From contig JAEMWC010000397.1 of assembly GCA_016490735.1 (NCBI GenBank), forward strand, positions 503,501-567,500: a stretch of DNA of 64,000 nucleotides, read 5' to 3'. Positions 55,001 to 64,000 of the stretch are shown piece after piece (position 1 is the stretch's first letter; every line of letters starts with the position of its first letter). The notes beneath the pieces were generated by a model. It ran no database searches. It saw only the letters and a list, made by a program, of their open reading frames with translations, and was not told where the DNA came from. Made by a program: the position numbers and the translations under genes. The stretch comes from Pachyseris speciosa (lineage: Eukaryota; Cnidaria; Anthozoa; Scleractinia; Pachyseridae).

Positions 55001-58000
55001 TAATTCTCTATTCCACTATTTTTCTTTTGGGGCAGCTTCCAGGGCCTTCAAGTCGCCACATGAGTCTGAAAAAGAAGAGGAAATGTTCTGTCTTGGAACA
55101 TCATGAAGGAGCACCCCCTCTTGGAAATACTGAGGAGAAAATACCAGCAGAAAATGGGGACATTGTTTTGACAAATGTGGTAAGCAAAAATAATTTGGAT
55201 ATGGGGATCAGATGGATGCTTTCAATTGACTAAGTTGAGTGGAGAAGGGCGGGGTTAAACCACCCACCCAAAGAAAAAAATACTATCAGTGATCATAATA
55301 GAATCTTTTGTTTTTCTGGTATTGACATTGGCCTGATGAGACCATGCTTGGAGGGTTTGGGTTTTTTTTCTAACTTTCCTATCTAAAATTATCACAGCAA
55401 TGAAGAATGTTATCCCTATTTATAAGCTAACACTTATTATTTGGGATTAGAGTTATTCTTTAAACTGAGCCAGTGGTCTTTTAAAGTCCTCTAAAAATAT
55501 TTTGCCAAATGAATTTATTGTCCTTTATCTCTAAAAGAGATGAACTCTATACTATGATAAGCTCTAAAACAAAACCATGAACTGATAATAAAAATATTGT
55601 TTTTAATATGTAAGTTGTTTTTCCTGGGTAACCAAGGTCTTCATTGAAGCCATGTTAAATATCATGAGGTGTTTTCTCTAAATTGTCCTTGAGCTCATTG
55701 TAGATCGTAGAATGCAATACAACTTTAAAATGTGCATGGCTCTCTAGCACAAAATATACTTAGATATACTCTTTTTGTTTATATTAAGCTTGTCATGAAT
55801 ATTGATGAACGGTAGCATGTTGAATCTAGAGTTTAAATGAAAATTAAAGTGAAATTAAAATTAAGGTTTTATTTCTATTTTAACAAAAATGAAAGTTTAA
55901 TTACAATTGCCATATAAATAGTGACTGAAATTTAAATATTAAGTGAAGTGTGAACTTCAGTGCCATATGTATGTTAAAGTGTGCTTGATAACAACTTGTT
56001 TTAACTTTAATCTGCTGTTCTGCTACCAAAGGAGGGTCCTATAGGAGATAATTGTATTGGCAGCCCTTCATGTTCATTTTATTCCCACTGTGTTTATGAA
56101 TGTGTTTCTGCTACAGAGACTGAAGAGAGTGAATCTGAGGTAAATAATTTTTTATGTTGTTTACTATTTAATCGGAAAACAATGGCTGGTCAATGGTTGC
56201 AGTAAATGGTATGCATCAAAAACCCAAATGAAAATTTCCATGGGGTGTGCATGTTCCATTTTTGTGTGCATTCCCAATGGTCGGTTTTATAGAGCAATCC
56301 AAGATGAAAGGACTGGAACTGGTAGAAATGAACAAATGGAATACACATTTCCGTTTGTAAATTCTGTTTAAGAATTTCGGGTTACCTTTCAAAAAATCCC
56401 GTTTTCTCCAGAAATTTCTGTTTGGGAAAACAAAAACAGACTTTCCATTTACATTCCAACCAAAATTTCCAGATTTTTTTTTTGGTAAATGGTAAACAAC
56501 CATAATTTAAAAAAAAATAATGCTTAACATAAAAAGATATAATTTTAAGACCTTATAATTGAAATGCATGGTGAAGAAATCTAATTATTTGGTTTTGTAG
56601 TGGATTTCACAGTTATTGATAAAAGTAGAGTAAGATAACTCCAGGGTTTAAACACGCATGGCTCTATTAGGAAAACTGGAGTTTGAATAATTCAGTTATT
56701 TTTAAATGAATTCTGTAGTAACTTCAGTAACAACTGCAAATTGATATATGGTACTCATACCTCAGCTACAGCTGTACCTCAAGTATTTTGTATTTTAATT
56801 AGCTTTTTACCTACTGTTGAAATTTGATACACAGCTCCATACCAGCCCCTTCAAAATGTGCCAGCAGTGGGCAAATGTTTCACCTACAGTCAATTGTTTG
56901 GCATTTACTTCACCCTTGGACTTGACTGTGAGTTTTCCAGCGGGCAAGGTTTGCTAGCAGTTACTGCCTACTACACCAGCTATGCTGCCCACTGCTACAA
57001 AACATTTGTTTACCAGGGCTGGTATACAGTGTAATTTCTCACAACAAAATCTTGTTAACCAAAGAAAAGTATTAAATGTATTGAAATAGTGTGACTCAGT
57101 TGTGTACCAAGTGATGCTATTGTTTCTTATTTTTAATAAGTTTTAAAGCCCATAAAAGAAGTCTAAAACTGGAAATAAACGCTTAACGTTTTTGGAGTAC
57201 ACTGCAAAGTTTTATATGAGCGGGAAAAATATTTTGGGGTTAGGTGCTCTTTAAGGCCTTCAAGTGCTATTACAATCAGAAAATCACTCGTCTTTTTTCT
57301 TCAAATTTAGAAAAGTGTGTTTGCTTAACAACCTATTCGCGAAATTTCAAGTTTTAATTTGGAGAAGTCAGTTTTTTATTTTGACTAAAATATTCTATTT
57401 AGTGATCCGCCATTACTAACTTCAAACTCTTGAGAGAACTGGATCGAGGACAAAATGACGTAGAAAGCTCACAGGAGTAAGAATGCAGTGTGTGAAAACC
57501 CGGCTGATTTAGTATGTAGCATGGGAATTTTGAGGTTTCAGACTCTCAAACTCGTGTTTTGCATACTTAATAAGCTGCATTCACACACCGAAATTTTAAA
57601 CCAGAGAGTAAATGACGTCATTTTATCCTGGATCCAGCTCGCTGAAGTCAGTTATGAATGTGAGTAATAGCGGACTGTTAAATTAAAAAGTTGTACTCAA
57701 AGTAAACAGTCTTCTGCTTGAAATTAAAGCTTGAAATTTCGCGAGTCTGGTTTTAAGCAAACACACTTTCGAAATTTAAAGAAAAAAGACAAATGATTTT
57801 CTGATCGTAGTAGCACTTTAATAAAACTGAGTTAGTAATAAATTAATTAAATTTCTCTCAATCTTGAGCAGATTGCTAAAGGTGAGTTGGCTAATCATGC
57901 TGATGGAGTTCCACAAGACACAGCACCGAAGCGAAAGAAAAGTCTCAAAGAAAGCTTGTCTCGACGACGTTCAGTATTCAGTGATGAATTAGAAACAAAA

Positions 58001-59802
58001 AAACCCCTGCAAAAGATTTCTGCTGTGGCTTGGATGATTATCATAGGCGATACTCTTCATAACATTAGTGATGGACTGGCTATTGGAGCGGCTTTCTCAG
58101 AGGGAGGTAGTTCAGGCGTCTCAGGTGGAATCAGTACTTCTATTGCTGTGTTTTGTCACGAGCTTCCTCATGAACTTGGTAATGATTAATTTGACTTGTT
58201 GTTAATTGTAAAGAAATAAGAGACTACAACCAACAATAACTGAACCACTTAAATGTTTCCTTTGATTTCACAAAACAGTGAAATTGCAGCAGATTACCAA
58301 TAGACCTTACTCGTATTCTCCGCAATGAACTGGAACTAGTGTGCACACAAGGCTTAATGGGGCAATCTTTTCATATGTTAATTTATTCCCCTGCAAGAGC
58401 CTCCAGTTTGCACAAGATCCGGTTCAATACACTGCAAATGTACAAATGGTCTATTGAGAAATCACTTCAGTTCAGCTTCACTTCATTTTTTTCATTTCAG
58501 TTTATTTTTGTATCTATTAAAATACAAAAGATAATTAACAAAAGAAAGAGAAGCATATCGCGAGGATGCCCATAGGGAAGCCATTAGGGCTTATACGAGC
58601 TACAGGCTCCTCAAAAAATACAACTATGATTAATAAAAATTATTAGGCGTAGCTTATTTAATTTATGAATACATTTAGGTTACTTGAATGCATTTATGAA
58701 TACATTTAGGTTACTTGTTAAGATGAAACAAAGAAATAAAGCAAGAAAGAGAGTTCGTGGTGAAGTAATTAAAGTTGTCTGATATTAAAATTCTTTACTT
58801 GATTTTGTCCAAAGGGGATTTTGCAGTCCTGCTTACAGCTGGTATGTCAGTGAAGATGGCATTGTTTGCAAACTTGCTGTCTGCCCTGTCATGTTACATT
58901 GGTTTAGTCATCGGCATTTATATTGGCCAGGAAGGTGAAGCGCGGTTTTGGATCTTTGCCATTGCTGCTGGGATGTTCCTTTACGTTGCATTAGTGGACA
59001 TGGTAAGAGATATCTGTTACTTACTTTGTTTTGTTGAAATTAGGTATTTGCGATGAGGAAGTGTATGTGAATGATATATGAATTAAATCATATATGAACT
59101 GCGGAAATGAAATGAAATGACATGAAGAAATATCCTCGCAGTTGTGAACGCAATTTATGCAATTGCGTAAAGAAGCCTAAAAAAATTCAGGATTTCAGCA
59201 ACATTTTGTCAAACTAAACTGTTGTCCTCCTGCATCTTGTATAACAATTTTGTTGTAAAAAACACTGCATGGAAAACAACGAGAAACAAATTGTATCTTT
59301 GGATGTGTTTGAGTGGGAAGGGGTGGGTACTTTATCTTTAGGAGAATTTATAAAGCAGGTTTCAGGAAAGCTGCCAATAATCGTGCAAAATAAGCACTGT
59401 ATACATGTAGCTTTCTTATGATACCTTTTGGGAACAGAGCAGAACAGAACAGATTTATTTACATTTCCATCTTGACATATTTTTCCTAATATTATTTCTA
59501 AATATATAAATTCTCCATTGTGTATTTTCATACAGACTTTGAGAGACTTTGTTGTGTTTTTTATGTTCATCAATTGCGAGGAGAAATGAGATGCTAATTA
59601 ATATCGGAACTAAAAGAAAAGTGTTGAGTGCAGTCTTTTGTTTATTTTCCCTCCTTAGCTTCCTGACCTGATGCATAGTGAGACGTTACAGACGGAACCT
59701 TTTGTCACATTTTTGATGCAAAACATGGGTCTGCTCTTGGGATTTTCAATCATGTTGGTCATAGCCTTGTATGAAGAGGACTTAATGGCTATACAGTTCT
59801 AG
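40451..59802 (+). CDS. LIV-1 subfamily ZIP zinc transporter, about 11 exons
   Basis: A metal importer of the SLC39A family, about 791 aa. Exons: 40451-40669, 41037-41327, 48138-48659, 49435-49603, 50321-50490, 51516-51716, 55036-55179, 56119-56139 (tentative), 57872-58178, 58815-59002, 59659-59802; all phases agree. Order: signal peptide; a large extracellular domain with His-rich stretch ([19 protein letters not shown]) and a CPAFIQQ box (PAL-motif-like); TM1-3 (about 401-510); a cytosolic loop with Lys/Arg and acidic patches; TM4-5 with [13 protein letters not shown] (about 642-654) and HELPHELGD (675-683), which hold the metal-site His, Asn, Asp and Glu; and TM6-8 ending [16 protein letters not shown] rather than EEFPHE excludes the ZIP8/14 type. 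ZIP4/12 or ZIP6/10 relatives are the likely group; I cannot decide between them. Confidence 0.9.
41037..41327 (+). CDS. ZIP exon 2 (extracellular domain)
   Basis: Acceptor TTCTTTCTTGCAG, donor AAGAAG|GTAGGT, both phase 0. Begins with Cys ([12 protein letters not shown]), contains several N-glycosylation sites (NSS, NHS, NYS, NKT) and ends with a helix [19 protein letters not shown]. Confidence 0.8.
41980..42382. mobile_element. MITE with AAGCCTTGGCCAAA termini
   Basis: The left end AGCCTTGGCCAAACT and right end AGTCTATTTGGCCAAGGCT are inverted. The interior repeats CAAGTCAACACAAG and GACTTGCGTTGACTTGC in both orientations. Flanked by TTA. Confidence 0.7.
43655..43715. repeat. (ATA)n microsatellite
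   Basis: About 60 bases of ATAATA with a few C substitutions. Another run lies at 51118-51158. Confidence 0.9.
44155..45093. mobile_element. 939-bp TIR element with TAATTG target duplication
   Basis: Begins CAGGCCTTCTGACAGGGTGC and ends with its inverse GCACCCTGTCAGAAGGCCTG. TAATTG lies on both sides (44149-44154, 45094-45099). Subterminal ATTGTGCGGG motifs are repeated at both ends. No open frame of note, so non-autonomous. Confidence 0.85.
46105..46720. repeat. Second copy of the 42520-42725 sequence, split by a MITE
   Basis: CAAATCACTTGGGAGGGTTG...TTGGGTCAATGTTGAA...AACTGG...GGGAGGGAG matches 42540-42680, and CATACACTTTAGGCCTCAC (46693) matches 42683. The material between is the MITE at 46300-46668. 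Confidence 0.7.
46300..46668. mobile_element. MITE with AGCAACGACGACGGCAAC termini
   Basis: AGAGAGCTTAAGCAACGACG at the left is inverted at the right (CGTCGTTGCTTAAGTTCTCT). A related arm is seen next to the palindrome in the homeobox intron (about 4095-4130). Contains a 71-codon frame with no recognised domain. Confidence 0.75.
47576..47800. repeat. Diverged single unit of the 181-bp repeat family
   Basis: TTGATTGGTTGGCAAAACTA and CCACTTTCTCAACCAGTGAG match the tandem units at 6197-6885. Unlike those it is a single, more diverged copy. Confidence 0.7.
48138..48659 (+). CDS. ZIP exon 3 (His-rich extracellular segment)
   Basis: The phase-0 acceptor is TTTCCTTTACTAG at 48137; the later TTTTTCTGCAG would break the frame. 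Begins [17 protein letters not shown], carries the repeat EHHGDG three times, a basic RRRRS site, and SHDHDHQ near the end. Donor GGCACT|GTATGT. Confidence 0.8.
48690..48920. repeat. Imperfect inverted repeat in ZIP intron 3
   Basis: CTAACCGAGTTCGAGG...ATAAGTTACGGACC faces a degenerate complement ending CGAGGTTAG at about 48795. A second small repeat with CGGCCGTACTGTAGAATACGGCC follows (about 48872). The rest of the intron has no clear content. Confidence 0.5.
49435..49603 (+). CDS. ZIP exon 4 (PAL-like box)
   Basis: Acceptor CCTGTTGTTTTCAG, donor AAAA|GTAAGTG, ending phase 1. Begins [13 protein letters not shown] and includes [14 protein letters not shown], corresponding to the conserved proline-alanine-leucine region before TM1 in this subfamily. 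Confidence 0.85.
50321..50490 (+). CDS. ZIP exon 5 (TM1-TM2)
   Basis: Acceptor TTCTTTCGTTAG. Encodes [19 protein letters not shown] (TM1) and [20 protein letters not shown] (TM2), ending LLPH|GTGAGT, phase 0. Confidence 0.9.
51516..51716 (+). CDS. ZIP exon 6 (loop, TM3)
   Basis: Begins [11 protein letters not shown] directly after the LLPH of exon 5, then a His/Asp loop ([10 protein letters not shown]), TM3 ([20 protein letters not shown]) and [12 protein letters not shown]. Donor GAG|GTTAGT. Confidence 0.9.
51871..52053 (-). mobile_element. tRNA-headed SINE (copy C), older
   Basis: The same body as copies A and B (GAGAAAAACCTCTCGGAGCAG) and box B (GGTTCGATTCC), but with more substitutions. 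In ZIP intron 6. Confidence 0.75.
52163..52238. repeat. 29-bp perfect hairpin (CCAACCTCGTTCCCAGGG)
   Basis: Arms 52163-52191 and 52210-52238 are exact complements with an 18-base loop. Looks like a solo fold-back element. Confidence 0.85.
52551..54104. mobile_element. 1.55-kb fold-back element with internal repeats
   Basis: ATAGCCTGCGTAGCTGGCGG...GGGAGCGCGC at the left faces GCGCACTCCCCGACAAAACC...CCAGCTACCCAGGCTAT at the right. Inside, a sequence starting AAAATTATAACTC...TCTTGCAATAATTTTGG appears at 52936 and 53348, and partly at 53143. No transposase frame. Confidence 0.7.
54370..54443 (-). tRNA. tRNA-Arg(TCT)-like sequence, minus copy
   Basis: 74 nt with acceptor GACCTTG/CGAGGTC (one weak pair), a D arm and a complete T arm (GTGGG TTCGATT CCCAC). 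The anticodon loop GATCTAA puts TCT in place, but the anticodon stem (CGGTA against TCCGG) pairs at only three of five positions and position 33 is A. Probably tRNA-derived rather than functional. Confidence 0.55.
54820..54893 (+). tRNA. tRNA-Arg(TCT)-like sequence, plus copy
   Basis: Exact reverse-orientation twin of the copy at 54370-54443, with the same defective anticodon stem, followed by AAAAGATTTTTTC, a T-run able to stop polymerase III. Confidence 0.55.
55036..55179 (+). CDS. ZIP exon 7 (cytosolic loop)
   Basis: Acceptor TTTTTCTTTTGGGGCAG, donor AATGTG|GTAAGC, phase 0. Encodes a basic [18 protein letters not shown] segment. The polypyrimidine tract of its acceptor is part of the target duplication of the 0.8-kb insertion just upstream. 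Confidence 0.7.
56119..56139 (+). CDS. ZIP exon 8, tentative 21-nt micro-exon
   Basis: ACT GAA GAG AGT GAA TCT GAG (TEESESE), flanked by CTGCTACAGAG and GTAAAT; phase 0 on both sides, so it can be included or skipped without frame change. Acidic content suits the cytosolic loop. Evidence is only phase and splice sites. Confidence 0.35.
57262..57819. mobile_element. 558-bp MITE before ZIP exon 9
   Basis: AAGTGCTATTACAATCAGAAAATC...AAAGTGTGTTTGC at the left is inverted at the right (GCAAACACACTTT...GATTTTCTGATCGTAGTAGCACTT). No coding. It ends 50 bp before the exon 9 acceptor. Confidence 0.75.
57872..58178 (+). CDS. ZIP exon 9 (TM4-TM5 metal site)
   Basis: Acceptor TCAATCTTGAGCAG. Encodes a basic loop ([17 protein letters not shown]) with potential phosphosites, then TM4 [13 protein letters not shown] and TM5 [16 protein letters not shown]. 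Donor CTTG|GTAATG, phase 1. Confidence 0.95.
58815..59002 (+). CDS. ZIP exon 10 (TM5-TM7)
   Basis: Acceptor GATTTTGTCCAAAG. Completes [19 protein letters not shown], then [20 protein letters not shown] and [19 protein letters not shown]. Donor ATG|GTAAGA, phase 0. Confidence 0.95.
59062..59196 (-). repeat. Solo tail of the 250-bp tRNA-like repeat family
   Basis: On the minus strand it reads CCTGAATTTTTTTAGGCTTC, ACGCAATTGCATAAATTGCG and TTCCGCAGTTCATATATGAT, matching the array at 11853-12904 without the tRNA-like part. In the last ZIP intron. Confidence 0.8.
59659..59802 (+). CDS. ZIP exon 11 (TM8, C-terminus)
   Basis: Acceptor TTTTCCCTCCTTAG. Encodes [15 protein letters not shown] and a last membrane segment ending [14 protein letters not shown], stop TAG at 59800-59802. 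Confidence 0.95.
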   Translation, partial: LPDLMHSETLQTEPFVTFLMQNMGLLLGFSIMLVIALYEEDLMAIQF

Positions 59803-61413
59803 CACAGATTTAAATCTGTATTTTGGAGGAAACCAGCAAAAAGCTCTTGTTCGTTATGTTTGACGAGGAAAAATACAGTGTAGCTAGGCTTGCAAAATGA
59901 TTATCGTTTTTACTTTGGCCAAGTTTTTGTTTTTTCGCAACGTTTGCTTTAAAGGACGTTTATTTTTCACGTTATTTTTATGTTGATTTTATAGTAGAAT
60001 TTGAAGTAATAATTGATTAAGGGAGATAGTTTTTTAAACCTTTAACCCCTAAGGGGTCTCCCTTTGACAAGTAAAATCGTTTGGCGTTAGACAGAGTAAA
60101 ATCTATACAGTCACTCTAAGGAAAGAAAGGGTTCACATAATGCAGTTGAAGTTCACATAATGCAGTTGAAGTAATTAAGTGTGCGCATGTATTTATACGA
60201 AACATAATATTGTGAGTGTTATTTGGAAAAAGTAGAAACTTGAACTGATTTTACAGCTCAAGTTCATGTTGCCAGCCTATGTGCTTTTCAAGCACTGATG
60301 ACATGATGCAACAGGAAATGATTTTTTGGGAAGCAAAACTTTGATTCAAGATTCAACAGCGTTGCAAGCTAATGTCTGTGGGGTGTGCTTCTGCTGTAGA
60401 TTTTGATCCATAAGGTCTGCTTCCCGATTTTGATGGACACTGGTTGTTACGTTTATCAGTTGTATAAAACGATTCACAAGTTGGGCTTTACACAGACCAG
60501 AGATAGCATGTTAATAACAGGTACAGCTAGGGGTGCCATTCAAAAACCTGCAACAAATTTTTTTGCTCGTATTTTGTTGGAGTTGGTGCGTGTATTAGAA
60601 CACCCCCGCCGTTGACTTTTAACGCAACACCGTCCCAGAATGCACTAGAATACACTCATTGTCCGCCATATTTGTCGAGCTGGAGTCTGGGTTGTAACGT
60701 TGCGGACGATGTTGCATTAAAAATGGTCTTGTGTAACATGGATAAAAAAATTGGCATTAAAAATTGACTCATGTAGCATCACCTTTACTAACTGAAACAG
60801 TTACAACCCATTCAGATGATGAAACATGTTTTATTTTTCAATGTAATTTTTCGATTGATTGATAATTCTTACAAGTGAATATACTAAAATAGTTAGTGAG
60901 ATTGGAATATTTAAGTAAAACTGTTGACATTTTGGGCTCAGTATTATCAACAATGGGTTCAAGATACACAGTGTATTATTTTTTAAAAGAAGAATAAAAT
61001 TTTTTTGTTTTTATTTGTTATTTATTTATTTGGCTACACATCAACGTTAGAATAGATACATAGAGCGGTCACAAAACTAACGGAGTTGTGGCGAGGGAAC
61101 CCAGTAGAAGTCGAAAGCTTATGAACACTGGGCACCTTAAGACAATACATGCTGTAGATGGAGAGAGCAAAGTATATCAAGGTAGGCGAGTTTAATTTAG
61201 TGTTCTGTTGAGAAGGAATTTTTTTTTTATAAAGTCTTAAAACCCGATTATCTGGGGGACAGGGTCAAATTACTTTGTTGGGAATTCCAAACCTTAGGAC
61301 CTAGATGGAGGATCGTGCATTAGAAATGAGAACGATGATTGCTGGCATTCCATGTCTCGTACGTATGAATTCGTTGATGGGTTGAGAAAAGATTATCAAA
61401 AGTTTGGAAGAAG
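59803..61413 (+). other. ZIP 3' UTR and intergenic DNA
   Basis: AATAAA at 60993-60998 is the best polyadenylation signal. A short tandem duplication of GTTCACATAATGCAGTTGAA occurs at about 60131-60170, and a diverged TTGCAAC/GTGTAACATGG repeat like the 7040 MITE near 60690-60780. No gene recognised. Confidence 0.5.
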
Positions 61414-61970
61414 GTGCTTGTGATACGAGTATATAAAACAATCTTCAAGAAAAGTGTTTATGTTAAATATGTCCAGGATATTAAGATTACGGAAGCTGAG
61501 GTCCAAGATTTGAGGACAGGAAAGATTAAACCTAAGAGCCCCACGGAAAATCCAAGAGAGAACATTAACTCCAGCGACATGATGTCAAGACCAGAGGATC
61601 TTGACAATGATATTGCTGATCAGTCCACAAGACAAAATTGATAACCAAGTGAATAGGTCACGCCGAAACAATTTGTGCTTTGATGGCATGCCTGAACAAG
61701 ATGGTGGTGAAAAGTCCTGGGAAGCGACTGAGTGGCAACTAAGAGAGCTTGAATGTAAAATGTTGTTTTGCCCAAGCATGGAATGTCGGTAGATATTACT
61801 ATCGAACGGGCCCACTGTGTTGGTCAACGACAGAAGTCCCAACAGCCACGTACTATTATTGTAAAATTCCTTAACTTCAAAGATAAAGAGAAAGCTTTTC
61901 AAGCAAGAAAGCGGCTAGCAGGCAGTAACATCTATATCGTGTTAAATTGATTCGTTTCGACAAGATCGTT
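61414..61970 (+). pseudogene. Decayed L1-type LINE ORF1 fragment
   Basis: Three successive frames carry parts of one protein: NNLCFDGMPEQDGGEKSWEA and the EWQLRELECKM region, then ITIERAHCVGQ and PRTIIVKFLNFKDKEKAF then RKRLAGSNIYI. This is the RNA-binding (RRM) and C-terminal part of L1-type ORF1 as found in cnidarian LINEs. Frameshifts separate the pieces. No RT follows. Confidence 0.75.
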
Positions 61971-62077
61971 TATTATAATCATCAAGAACCAGCCGCAGTT
62001 CACCCCACTGCGAACATCAATGGTACTTCTGATCAGCCTCATGAAGTACCTGGAGAAGAACAGTCCTTTCAAATATC

Positions 62078-62475
62078 TGTGCCCGGGGTTGGGGCGGGGG
62101 GGATAGAAAAATTTAATACGGGGAGGCTGTGCCCCGAGGTCCGACCCCTTACCCTTTCATATACCATTTTTAACAGAAACGGTACAACTTTCGTATACCT
62201 TCCATTGACCGATGGTACCCTTTCGTATACCTAAAACAGGAAGTCTTCTTGTCATTTTCACGTAGTGTTCAATAAATTAAAACTATACAGTCATAAGGTA
62301 TGTGTGTTTGAAATATTTTAATGAAAGGCCCTTTTAAGTACCTCAATGGCAGATTTCTCTACCCTTTCATATACTGCGACTCGTGAAATCCCTACCCTTT
62401 CATATACCTGTAGTGTAAAAAAAGGTACCACTTTCGGGCGGGGCCTTTCCGTATAGGCCATTATAGGAAGTACAC
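62078..62475. repeat. Repeat cluster with CTTTCATATACC motif
   Basis: ACCCTTTC[AG]TATAC occurs about five times between 62149 and 62410, spaced unevenly, bounded by GGGGCGGGG/GGGGAGGCTGTGCCCC at the left and GGGCGGGGCC at the right. Probably a non-autonomous element. Confidence 0.55.
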
Positions 62476-63508
62476 GTCCCGGGTTTCTGTGCTTCAAACA
62501 TTCAGTTTTTCCTTACACGTTACATAATTTTACATATTACCTTGCTGTAGAATGTTTTGCAACAGCAACTTTTCTGCTCAGAGTTTTTTAAACATTAAAT
62601 TTCATAATGCAGAAACGTTGCCTAATATTTAAGACATTAAAAGATGCTCCACATTTTTGAAAATTTAGTACTGCAAAATATTGTTATCCCAAAATGATCT
62701 GGTATTTATGTGATACTGGTATGATACAGTGTATATTTCAAGTACAAAACAAGCAATTTACGCATTACGGTCCGACTGATTTTGCTGCAAATAATATTCT
62801 GTTCATGTGTAGTTGTGTCCACGCATCCATGGTCTTCAAATTCAGTGAAAAATGGCAGCAAATAATAAAAATAATGAAAACGATAATGAAAAACAAGCTC
62901 AGTGATCTAATGATAAAACTATCATTGAACTTGCTTTTCGCAAAATAATATATCGTGATTTGCCAGTGTCTCGCAGATGAATTACAGTGTATTTACCTCA
63001 AATATATGATCTGCTTGCCACTTACAAATCAAGATATTTTGCTCAACCTCGTCCAATAATATTTATTTGTTAATTATTTTTTTGCTCTCCGTTAAAGAAC
63101 TGTCTGACTATTTTTATGGTCATTTAAGCTCCATACTGCAACAGAACTGTTGAAGCTGATGAGCAAAATAGAAAACTAACACTCGAACTCTGCATATGAG
63201 ACTAGAATGAGAGGGTTTGTGAGAATCTGGGATCACATTTCATACATCTTAAATTTACTGCTGCAAAACGTCCCTGCAGCCTTGCCTGTCATGCAAATGT
63301 TCATTGAGGAGAGGGGTGGGGATGGGAGCGATACCCTGGTTCTTACTCGTGTCCGAGAATCTCTCAGTTCATAAGGTTGATAAGGTTGATAAAGGTTTAT
63401 AAAAATAAAATTAATAGAAATCTGATTACAATTTATACTGACTTGGGTCACCTGTAGGTAGCTTAGCTAATCGTGGCAGGCCGGTTTATTAAAACAGAGG
63501 CAATTATA
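62476..63508. other. Intergenic DNA
   Basis: AT-rich, with scattered short frames without recognisable domains. Nothing supported. Confidence 0.5.
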
Positions 63509-63985
63509 TTACAGTACAGAATTAAAAAAACCATAAGTGTATTTATGCGAGATTGAACAAAAAAAGAGCTTAAGGTACTTGCAATTGTGATGATTCTTTT
63601 GATCAAATATTATTTTATCGATTTCAATGTAACCATCTTCAGTTTTCAAAATGTCAACTAGTACTCTTTTCATTTCTTTCTTAAAACGATTTTCTGGTAA
63701 CTTTTTTATTCTTTCAGGTATCCCATTCCACACTTTTGCTCCAACACGTGAGAAAGAGTATTTTTGTAGGTCGATTCTAGAATTTTTAATAAAAAGATTT
63801 TGAGAGGTTGACGAGCGGGTAGCATATTTGTGTATGCTAGACGTTCTAGAAGTTCTGCTTGTTTTGCAGTTTGAGACCGCTTGGACATAAAGAAAACTTA
63901 GAAGGTAAAACGTTAGTTTTGACAAATAGAGGGATAGCGTGCTCATTTCTTTCTGCATATTAAGTGAAACAAGCGTAGGGCGCAC
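63509..63985 (-). pseudogene. LINE reverse transcriptase C-terminal fragment
   Basis: Minus-strand frame with ATRSSTSQNLFIKNSRIDLQ, then KYSFSRVGAKVWNGIPERIK, the usual C-terminal motif of non-LTR reverse transcriptases in cnidarians. It includes no catalytic RT core; upstream sequence would lie past the right edge of the window. Confidence 0.7.
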
Positions 63986-64000
63986 TTCCTCAGTTTAGAT

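Larger units (their letters stand above)
54214..55018. mobile_element. 0.8-kb head-to-head tRNA-Arg-like insertion with 12-bp TSD
   Basis: Flanked by TTTTTCTTTTGG at 54202-54213 and 55019-55030. The left part (to about 54577) is on the minus strand and the right part on the plus strand; both contain a roughly 300-bp unit of leader (CGTAGCACTAGGAACACAAA region), tRNA-like sequence and tail (CTTTGCCTCGTGTGGTTCCC). Three tails and two full tRNA-like bodies are present. The right duplication forms the splice acceptor tract of ZIP exon 7. Confidence 0.85.

Noticed and set aside
54099..55233. Repeated frames beginning [17 protein letters not shown]
   Set aside because: They are copies of the tail of the tRNA-Arg-like repeat unit, in both orientations. 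Only the end of the last one overlaps a real ZIP exon.

Overview
The window looks like nuclear DNA of a cnidarian, most likely an anthozoan and plausibly a stony coral. The reasons are intron-rich animal genes, a DIRS-type tyrosine-recombinase retrotransposon, very many small fold-back elements, tRNA-headed SINEs and tRNA-like repeats, AT-rich introns, and a secreted His-rich/acidic protein of the kind expected in a mineralising or mucous matrix. The species cannot be fixed from sequence alone.

Three protein-coding genes can be assembled from splice sites and phase. (1) + strand, 1543-5164: a small PRD-like homeobox gene in three exons (178 aa), with a lysine at homeodomain position 50 and an intron at the 46/47 position. 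(2) - strand, 15409-8854: a four-exon secreted protein (about 863 aa). It has a signal peptide, a histidine-rich domain (66 His in 100 codons), a Ser-Gly (glycosaminoglycan-like) segment, a long acidic, N-glycosylatable C-terminal region and a terminal RLKR site. (3) + strand, 40451-59802: a LIV-1-type ZIP zinc transporter (SLC39A family) in about eleven exons (about 791 aa), ending with the diagnostic HNxxDG and HELPHELGD membrane motifs.

The rest is mobile and repeated DNA. From 5.9 to 8 kb there are 181-bp tandem repeats and a TTAA-flanked fold-back. From 11.5 to 12.9 kb, inside intron 2 of gene 2, lie a 68-bp perfect palindrome and four 250-bp units, each carrying a tRNA-Thr-like sequence. 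From 16.7 to 38.8 kb a 4-6 kb segment is present three times in tandem. The copies give empty-site references for a roughly 6-kb degenerate DIRS element (itself split by a TTAA-flanked element), a SINE and a MITE. The introns of gene 3 hold a 939-bp TIR element, several MITEs, a SINE, a 1.55-kb fold-back element, and an 0.8-kb head-to-head tRNA-Arg-like insertion sitting directly on a splice acceptor. Downstream (59.8-64 kb) are a decayed L1-type ORF1, a short repeat cluster and a LINE reverse-transcriptase C-terminus running towards the right edge.

The three genes show no obvious pathway link. Both the ZIP protein and the His-rich secreted protein carry dense histidine clusters suited to binding zinc or copper, so a shared metal theme is possible but is only an inference. 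All exon joins are read by eye from GT/AG sites and phase; no transcript or database evidence was available.
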